Assembly (NCBI GenBank): GCA_026120185.1
Contig: JANUWF010001179.1
Location: 2,955,501 to 3,019,500, forward strand
Reading direction: 5' to 3'
DNA: 64,000 nt
Source: Voacanga thouarsii
Lineage: Eukaryota > Streptophyta > Magnoliopsida > Gentianales > Apocynaceae
The first letter of the stretch is position 1; each line of letters starts with the position of its first letter. The position numbers were made by a program, and so were the translations under genes. The notes beneath the pieces are model-generated. The model did no database searches. It saw only the letters and a program-made list of their open reading frames with translations, and was not told where the DNA came from. Below, piece after piece: positions 56,608 to 64,000 of the stretch.

Positions 56608-58290
56608 GTGTTTGTTTGTGAGATATCTGAAAGAATCTTTCGGATATTACTTTTACTACCCTCTAAAAATAAATTGTTTATTTTAAAGCATGCCGTCTTC
56701 TCAAAGAAGGAGTACATGCTCAAGGGGGACAGTGGGAGTAAGATTGGACTTAGTGAAGTTCATGAAGATCAAACAAACGAGAATCAATCGTCTAACCCCA
56801 CATCTATTAAGAGAATAGATGAACCTTCTGATACACAAGAACCTCATAGATCTAGTAGGATATGTGTGGCACCTGAGAGATATGGATTTCTCATTAATGA
56901 CCACAATGACGTATTACTCATAGATGAAAATGAGCCTACTACCTACAAGGATGTTCTGAATAGTTCAGAATATGGCAATGGCTAGAGGCCATGAAGTCAG
57001 AGATGGATTTCATGTACGACAACCAAGTATGGACTTTGGTTGATCCACCCAAAGGAATTAAACCTATTAGATGCAAGTGGGTTTTCAAGAAGAAAATGAA
57101 CATAGATGGTAACTTAGTTACCTATAAAGCACGACTAGTGGCAAAGGGTTATCGTCAATAACATGGTATTGACTATGATGAAACCTTCTCGCCAGTAGCC
57201 ATGTTGAAATCCATCAGGATACTCCTAACCATTGCTGCTCATTATGATTATGAGATTTGGCAAATGGATGTAAAAACTACTTTCCTAAATGGAAATATGA
57301 CTGAGAAAGTATATATGACACGACCTGAGGGTTTCTCATCCATTGATAGCACAAAGGTGTGCAAGCTGCAAATGTCCATTTATGGACTTAAGCAGGCTTT
57401 TAGGAGTTGGAACATCCATTTTGATAAAACAATCAAAGAGTTTGGTTTTATTCAAAACATGGATGAACCTTGTGTATACAAGAAGGTTAGTGGGAGTGCA
57501 ATCGTTTTCTTATTACTTTATGTAGATGACATATTATTAATAGGAAACGATATACTTATCTTGCAAACGGTTAAAGTTTGGTTGTCTAAACAATTCTCCA
57601 TAAAAGACCTTGGAGAAGCAACCTATATTCTTGGAATAAGGTTCTATAGAGATAGATCCAAAAGGTTACTAGGTCTTTTGCAGTCTACATACATAGATAT
57701 AGTGTTAAAGAGGTTTAGCATGGATCAATCTAAAAGGGGATTCTTACCCATGTCACATGGTGTAAGCCTTTCAAAGTAAATGTCTCCCAAGACACAAGTT
57801 GAAAGGGATCACATGAGTAAGATTCCATATACCTCGGCAGTTGGATCTATCATGTACATTATGATATGTACTAGGCTCGATGTATCTTGTGCTCTCAGTT
57901 TGATGAGCAGATACCAATCTGACCCTAGTGAGGGTCATTGAGCGGCTGTAAAGAACATTCTTAAGTACTTATGAAGGACTAAGGATATGTTCTTAGTATA
58001 CTAATGCCAGTTTTCAATCTGACAAAGATGATTTCAAATCACAATCAGGCTACATGTTTATGTTGTACGGAGGGGAAATAAGTTGGAAAGGTTTCAAACA
58101 AGAGACTATTGCCAACTCTACGACAGAAGCTGAGTACATAGCCATTTCTGAAGCAGCTAAGGAAATAAAGATAGAGAGAGTTCCCACGGATGAGAACATA
58201 GCTGACCCGCTTACGAAAGCACTATCCCAAAAGAAACATGATTGTCATGTTGAGTCATTCGTAATTAGATACATGAATAATTGGATCTAG
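56608..58290 (+). pseudogene. Copia-1 reverse transcriptase and RNase H remnant
   Basis: After a linker piece (56608-56985, third frame; PHRSSRICVAPERYGFLI) the RT starts near 56990 (KWVFKKKMNIDGNLVTYKAR), with a stop at 57160. It continues in 57201-57779 (QMDVKTTFLNG, LLYVDDILLIG with the catalytic YVDD). RNase H is partial: a frame change and loss of about a dozen residues near 57990, then an open piece 58054-58290 with NSTTEAEYIAISEAAKE. This is fused directly to VPTDENIADPLTKALSQ, so about 50 residues including the usual CDN motif were deleted in frame. Confidence 0.85.
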
Positions 58291-58304
58291 TGCAAGTGGG
58301 AGTT
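58290..58304 (+). promoter_or_regulatory. Polypurine tract of Copia-1
   Basis: 'gtgcaagtgggagtt' immediately before the TGTTAATG start of the 3' LTR, and directly after the pol stop codon. Confidence 0.8.
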
Positions 58305-60029
58305 TGTTAATGTTGTGCCCTAGAGGCAATCACTTGTAAATTGTATATGACACATTTTATTTTAATAAAAGACATTATTTATCTTACAGTTTCTTTTGTT
58401 TATTTTAAGTAATATAACTATTCGATAAAGTCCCTAGTACAACACTGTGTTAAGGAAATCATGATAGAGATCATGATATGAGATTCCTACTACACTAGAT
58501 GGTGTTAGTACTTAAATAGTCCCTAGTCATAGTATTAATGAGATAGGACATTATTAATGCGTTAAGACTAGCATGTGTTAGACTTTCTGATTTGATCAGG
58601 CGGTGGTTCTCATAACCGTGAGTATTGAGATACTCAAAGTTAACACATGGATGCTTGTTAGTAGAACAAGATCATTAGATGACCTAGCTTTAAAATAATC
58701 ACATGGATAACTATTTAGTGCCAGTGATATAAACTCAATACAGCAAACGTGCAAGTATCCTTAGACTTGAGATCTCCAAGGTACTTTATTTGCTGAGCTT
58801 TATACTTTGATTCCAATATCTGGAGCTCGCTCGAGGGCTGCCTATGGGATGGATATTGTGTACATTGTGAGGTAAACGAAAGTAGTTGAGAGGGTCAATA
58901 AAGGATTCACCACTCCTAATAGTAGGGCTGAATATCTCACGGTCACGTGTAGGAATTACTACTCGAGAAGTCCTTGGCCAAGGCGATTGTGTATTGGAAA
59001 CATTTCCAGTTGATATACATCTAAAATAGTGGGTTCCTGGAACAAGTACTACTGTATTCGAGCTAGAATTAATTCTGGAGGGAGTTGGCACTAATTCCGT
59101 ACTCCAAACCGAATGAGATATTATATGGTGAAAGGAGTTAATTGCACTGAAATTTGTTATTGAAGGGTTTATGTCAAGCCACATAACTTCCTGGACTCTT
59201 GGGTGGTCATGATGTGTTGCTAGATACCGTTCATGATCTGGGAATATGGATTTATTAATTGATGAATTAATAAACCAATCCTGATTAGAATTAATAGGAT
59301 TAATTCTAATTAATTATGGATTATTAATCTCAAAGACGCTTGGATTAATTCATGTTCGCTACCAATTGACTGGGAAACCTAATAGGTCACACACAATAGA
59401 GGATTATATATTCAATATATTATTTGATAACATAGTGGGGTTGATTGGGAGAAAGAGAAGTTGTTGTGGACAAATTATAATTAGTTATAATTTGTGACCC
59501 AAGTTGTAATTGGAGAACTTGATGTTTCCAATTACAATTAGGGAATTCTAATAAGATTAGAATTCTCAGTTTTAGCAGGATTTTTCGGTTATATATATAT
59601 GATATAATCGAAACCCTAGCAAGAGATTGGATCATAAGACACGAAAATTACAGCCACAAATATTCTTTTCTTTTTCTCTTTCTTGTTTTGCTGAAAACGA
59701 AAACAACCCTAACCGCCATCTTTTTCTTGCTAGTACAGGAAATCTTGGTGCTTGAGTATTCCTCTGTGTGGATTACTATTAGAGATAATCACATACTATG
59801 ATTATAGTGGTTAGACGTCCAACTCTCGTGGAGTTTGCACAAAAGGATTGCTGGATTGCACCTCGACTTGGAGAAGAAAATTTTTGTTCTTCGGACGATC
59901 ACCCAAAGGTAAAAGCTGTTAACCTTATTATCAGTATTTCTTGTTTTCCACACGTAGATAGGTCCTGGGAGGGTATCTCGTTTTATTTTACACTGCGTTG
60001 TATAGGATGCGAGCCTGAGATACCCAACA
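58305..60029 (+). repeat. 3' LTR of Copia-1
   Basis: TGTTAATGTTGTGCCC ... GAGATACCCAACA; 1725 bp, colinear with the 5' LTR. It contains a TATA-like run at 59590-59600. Frames within it (58786-59184, 59789-60043) are not genes. Confidence 0.95.
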
Positions 60030-60034
60030 TAAAC

Positions 60035-60149
60035 AACCATTAATGAATGAACCTTTTTTTAATTTTTAAAATACAGAAATACATAGTCTATTTTGATTAT
60101 ACATTACCGTAGTCTCTTACTTGTACTAAATAGACTTTCACAGTCTATT
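60035..60149. other. Junction between Copia-1 and Copia-2 remnant
   Basis: AT-rich. The minus-strand RNase H similarity of Copia-2 fades here, so its C-terminus and LTR start are missing or diverged. It includes a short near-palindrome ('tagactttcacagtctattt', about 60130-60149). Confidence 0.4.
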
Positions 60150-61360
60150 TATGGTACAACTTCAAGTTCTATGAGGAACTTCTAGAGCCAAACTACTTTT
60201 TTAGAAGCTTCTGAAACTACCACATACTTAGCTTCCCTGGTAGAATAGCAAGATTGCTTAACACTCCACTATGAAATAGTCTCCCCAGACAAAGTAAAAA
60301 TATATCCACTAGTAGATTTTCTTTCATCTTTATCTGTCTGAAAATCTGAGTCTGTGTAACAGGTAGAAACTAAGTCATCGATCCTATAAATAAGTATATA
60401 GTCCCTTGTTCCTTTTAGTTACTTAAGAATATATTTTACAACTTGCCAATATTCTTTCATAGGGTTTGATTGATACCTACTAACCATGCCTATTGCAAAA
60501 TAAATATCTAGCCTTATGCAAAATATGGCATACATGAAACTTCCCACTACCGAGGCATAGAGAATCCTACTCATCCTTTCTTTTTCTTCCTATGTCTTAT
60601 GATATTGTTTAGAAGGTAAGGTCAATTTGTGTCTAAATGGTATGATTGCCCTTTTATACTAATCTATGCTAAACCTAGCTAATATCTTGTTAATGTAAAC
60701 AGATTGGGATAAGCCTAACATTTTTTGCTTCCTATCTCTAAGAAGCTTTATTCTAAGAATGTAGCTAGCTTCTTCCATATATTTTATATTAAATTGACTT
60801 GATAGCTAAACCTTTATAGATGACAAGGTTCCTACATCAGTCCCAATGAGTAGAATATCATCTACATAAAGTGTCATAAAAGACATATTATTGCCATCTG
60901 CCTTCCTATACAGCCATGGTTTATCCACGTTTTGTATGAAACCTTAAAACTTTAAGTCTCATCAAAACATATGTTCCATACTCATGATACTTGCTTAAGT
61001 CTATAAATAGAATTCTTAAATTTACATACCATATGTCCTAGGCCTTTTACAATAAAGCCTTCAGGCTGGATCACGTAGATGTCTTCACTAAAATAGCCAT
61101 TAAGAAAGGCTGTTTGGACATCCATTTGCCATATCTCTAGTTATAATGACATGCGATGGTCAATAGAATGCGTATGGATTTAAGCATAGCAACAGGTGAA
61201 AAAGTATCATTATAATCGATCCATTCTTTCTGAGTATATCCAATTGCAACAAACCTTACTTTAAAGGTTTCCACCTTTCTATCTGCACCTCTTTTTCTCT
61301 TGTATACCCACTTGCACCCTATGGATTTAATCCCTTCAGATGCAATAACAAGATCTCATA
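60150..61360 (-). pseudogene. Copia-2 RNase H and reverse transcriptase remnant
   Basis: Read on the minus strand from about 61330: a KWVYKRKRGADRKVETFK block, then IDYNDTFSPVAMLKSIRILL (RT start), a frame-shifted MDVQ.AFLNG region (about 61120-61090), and a degraded polymerase site near 60870-60850. Further left come RFSMD..K and the RNase H pieces KSTSGYIFTLSGETISW and a diverged 'STREAKYVVVSEASKK'. Many stops and frame changes. The order shows a copia polyprotein running right to left; it is related to but not the same as Copia-1. Confidence 0.7.
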
Positions 61361-62510
61361 CTTGATTGAGATACATAGACTCAATCTCAACATCTATTGT
61401 TACTTGTCATTTGTCTGCATCAATATCAGTAATGGCCTCATCGTATCCAATAGAATCTTGTTCTTAATGGTCGGAGACTATCTCAAAGGCTTCTCCAGTC
61501 TATCTTTTAAGAACTCTAGATATCCTCCCACTACTACGTGGTTTATTTTATATAGGAACATCTGGCTATGCCTCTTTAGGTTCCTCAACTAAGGTACTAG
61601 AAGTTGAAGTGTCACTCAACTTCTCTTCCAATTCCACCTTACTCGAAACCTTTGTGGATACAGTTTGTTTATCCTCCAAATACCTAACATGAGTATTTAT
61701 AATTACTTTTTGCTCTTGGGGATGATAAAATTATCCACCCCTTGTTCCTTTTGGATACCCCACAAAGTAGCACAATTCCGATCTTGGGTCTAGCTTACTT
61801 CTTTTAGTCAGTACAAATATACCTTGAGATGATTCATACTGGACTTTCATCTAGTCCACATCTCATATGGTGTCTTAGGTACTGACTTGAAAGGCACCAA
61901 GTTCAGAATATATGCTACTGTTTCTAAACCATATCTCCAAAAAGAACTAGGAAAAGTTACATGACTCATCATGCTTCTGACCATTTCCATCAACATTTTA
62001 TTACTTCACTCAGCTACTCCATTCTATTGGGGAGTCCCAAGTGCAGTTAGCGGAGATACTATATCTTGATGTGCCAAGTAGTCCTTGAATTTACCAAGGA
62101 GATACTCTCTACTAGATCCGATCTTAACTTTTTTATTAATTTATCTATTTGATGCTCCACCTCAACCTTAAACTCATTGAATTTATCAACTGAGTCAGAC
62201 TTGTGCCTCATCAAGTAAACATAACCAAAATGCATATGATCATCTGTGAATGTGATAAAGTATTCGTAACCTCTTCTAGCAGGTGAAGACATAGGATTAC
62301 AAACATCAATATGAATTAACTCTAATATTTCCTTAGCACTTTCCGTCTTTTAAGTAAAGGACTTTTTTGTCATATTACACATACGAAAAGATTTACATTG
62401 AGGCTATTCCTCCAATTTTAATGAGTCCAAAAACCCATTTTGGATTAACCTTTGAATCTAATTAGGATTTATATGTCCTAATTTCAAGTGCCATAAATAA
62501 TCGTTATTTG
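61361..62510 (-). pseudogene. Copia-2 integrase remnant and linker
   Basis: On the minus strand a GAG-pre-integrase piece (YLWHLKLGHIN near 62510-62470) is followed by integrase: SSPARRGYEYFITFTDDHMH (first Asp), LIKKLRSDL (second Asp) and a frame-shifted 'GLPNRMEW' region (about 62040-62020). The 78-codon open piece 62292-62059 is the longest. The linker to RT (61760-61361) holds a degraded 'YPKGTRGG' block and an RSSGRISR motif typical before copia RT. Non-functional. Confidence 0.7.
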
Positions 62511-62980
62511 ATATGGCCTTTCTTTTCTTATTATGAGATTCTGTCTGAGTATTATTTATTTGACAATTAATATGATTAATATAAAAAATATTCCCATACA
62601 TGTTTCTAGAACAAATAATATTTTTATTTCTATTGATTGAAATACCAGAATGGAAAGAAATAGAATATCCTTAATTAATCAATATTGAAATTGAAATCAA
62701 AATTAGAAACATATAAAATATCTTTTAAAACTAAAGTCCTATTACATTCAAATAAAAACTCCAAGTCTCCCACTACTTTGGCCCACACTTATGCTCCGTT
62801 GCCCACTCTTAGTCCATGTTTTCGTTTACCATTTTATCCTACTAAATTTTTGTAAAGAGTTACAGATATGGTCAATGGCTTCGAAATCAACAATCTAAGT
62901 GGATAATGACCCAACCATCAATATAGACTTTAAGTATAGAGTAATACATGAAAAAGACTTGGCTAAGATGTCTAGATAAT
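62511..62980 (-). pseudogene. Copia-2 protease remnant
   Basis: Near 62910-62860 the minus strand reads LSTWIVDFEAIDHICNSLQ. This aligns with the copia protease start 'WIvDSGAtdHIC', but the active-site D-S/T-G is changed to D-F-E, so it would be inactive. The rest is AT-rich and degraded. Confidence 0.55.
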
Positions 62981-63765
62981 CCTGTTTTAAGTGCCCCTCC
63001 TTGCCACACTAGAAACACTTGCCCTTGGGCTTGGCGTTGGGCTTGGACGGACCAGGCTTGGATCCCTTGGACTAGGCCCCTACATTGTTATGGTTCTTTT
63101 TCTTAAACTTCTTGGGCTTAGGCCCAGTTCTAGAGGATGAACTAGAATGAGTAACCAAAATCTTTGATTCAGACTTCATAATTTTATCAACAGCCTAGAG
63201 TTCTTTCATCAACTCAATCAAAGACATATTAACTAGTTCATGTTATAATTTAACTTGAACTGAGAATATGAATTTGGTAAAGTCTCAAGAATCATGTCAA
63301 TTTGGCTCTCAACATCGATTGTTTCCCCTAGGACCTCAGTCTTCTTGAAGTGAGCAATCATTTTGAGCATATGCTCGTGAACTGATGCACCTTCAACCAT
63401 CCTAGTGTTCATGATTGCTCTAAGAACTTTCTGCCTTGCGAGTCAGCTCTTGTCAACAAACATGGTATGCAATGATACATCAATGCCATATGCAGTAGGT
63501 ATATTTTCGTGCTTAGACTGGAGAACATTGGACATAGAAGCCAACATATAACATTGAGCCATTTCATCAGCTTTCCTTCATGCCTTCTCAACCTCACAAT
63601 TCTGGTCCGTAGAATCTTTTCCAATTTCAGGATAGGGGTCGGTTAGAACATCTTGTACTCTTTAGCAGTGAGTACTATTTGTAGATTTCTTTTCCAGTCT
63701 ACATAGCTATGTCCAATTAACTTATTATTCTTGAAAATAATGGACAAAAGATTGAAACCAGACAT
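62981..63765 (-). pseudogene. Copia-2 gag remnant
   Basis: An ATG at 63765 on the minus strand opens MSGFNLLSIIFKNNKLIG with a 'YVDWKRNL' block, like Copia-1 gag. It breaks after about 35 codons and continues in other frames (63624-63409 is an out-of-frame open piece). The end carries KPKGKCF, a stop, then CGKEGHLKQD (about 63035-63000), a zinc knuckle with a stop inside it. The 5' LTR and primer site must lie beyond the window. Confidence 0.65.
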
Positions 63766-64000
63766 TTCTATTGATTGGAAAAAAAAACATCATTCGGAAA
63801 AATGTTTGTTTGGGAAAAACATATAGAAATACACATTTAAAACATCATATTATTTCCATAATATGGTTAGCCTATTAAAACCATTATCAAAAATATGAAA
63901 ATTTTAGCACTTAGAAAAATTGACAGAGCTTCGTAGGAAGGTTAACTTTTAAGTTAAGTGTATAACCATCACAAATTAAACTTTCTTAATTGGTAATAAT
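63766..64000 (-). other. Probable 5' leader of Copia-2
   Basis: AT-rich, no ORF; by position the leader between the LTR or primer site (outside the window) and the gag start at 63765. Confidence 0.35.

Larger units (their letters stand above)
50920..60029 (+). mobile_element. Copia-1: full-length but decayed Ty1/copia element, TSD TAAAC
   Basis: A 9110-bp element with LTRs 50920-52644 and 58305-60029 (both 1725 bp), iMet primer site at 52646, a long leader, gag from 54579, protease, integrase, reverse transcriptase and RNase H in copia order, and a polypurine tract at about 58290. Perfect TSD TAAAC at 50915-50919 and 60030-60034. The LTRs differ at a few percent of positions by eye, so the insertion is old. 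Several stops, frameshifts and deletions inactivate the coding region. Confidence 0.95.

Noticed and set aside
58786..59184. 132-codon minus-strand frame
   Set aside because: Inside the Copia-1 3' LTR and antisense to it; not kept open in the 5' LTR copy.

Overview
This is AT-rich nuclear DNA from a flowering plant, and almost all of it is transposable elements, many inserted inside one another. Plant origin is shown by tRNA-Asp- and tRNA-iMet-primed LTR retrotransposons, a Sirevirus-type Ty1/copia element, CACTA (En/Spm) DNA transposons of the tnp2/DUF4218/DUF4216 type, and a plant-type RNase H fragment. I found no convincing host gene, tRNA, rRNA or CRISPR array. The species cannot be told from the sequence. 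The setting looks like pericentromeric or other gene-poor repeat-rich chromatin.

Layout. (1) About 285-4334: a pol-less Ty3/gypsy derivative (Gypsy-A, + strand) with a truncated 5' LTR. (2) About 4335-15777: a decayed autonomous-type CACTA transposon (CACTA-1, genes on the - strand). Gypsy solo LTRs lie at 4751-6351 and 11921-13703, each with a perfect 5-bp target site duplication (TSD); the second splits the tnp2 transposase gene at one codon. (3) 15778-32012: Gypsy-B (+), with LTRs, primer site, gag remnants and a second ORF but no pol. Its 3' LTR is split by a 7.9-kb Sirevirus-like copia element (23863-31763, - strand, TSD AATTG) that carries an open gag-reverse transcriptase-RNase H fusion ORF. 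(4) 32013-43858: a non-autonomous CACTA element (33725-39141), a copia C-terminal remnant, a foldback/MULE-like element (39653-40734) inside that copia's LTR, and an RNase H pseudogene with tandem duplications and a poly(A) end. (5) 43859-50576: a candidate 4.8-kb solo LTR (TSD CAAGA) and a third gypsy solo LTR (TSD GTACT). (6) 50920-60029: a complete but decayed copia element (Copia-1, +, two 1725-bp LTRs, TSD TAAAC). It is inserted next to or within an older copia (Copia-2, -, about 60150 to the window end).

None of the retroelements encodes a full set of working proteins, so any movement would need proteins supplied in trans. The most notable points are: the in-frame gag-RT fusion in the Sirevirus; two ORFs that look like the same plant-transposon domain family in the 3' region of both a copia and a gypsy element; the antisense LTR fragment inside the Gypsy-B gag; and the perfect TSDs, which allow the insertion order to be read directly. 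Similarity statements come from reading translations by eye; no database search was run.
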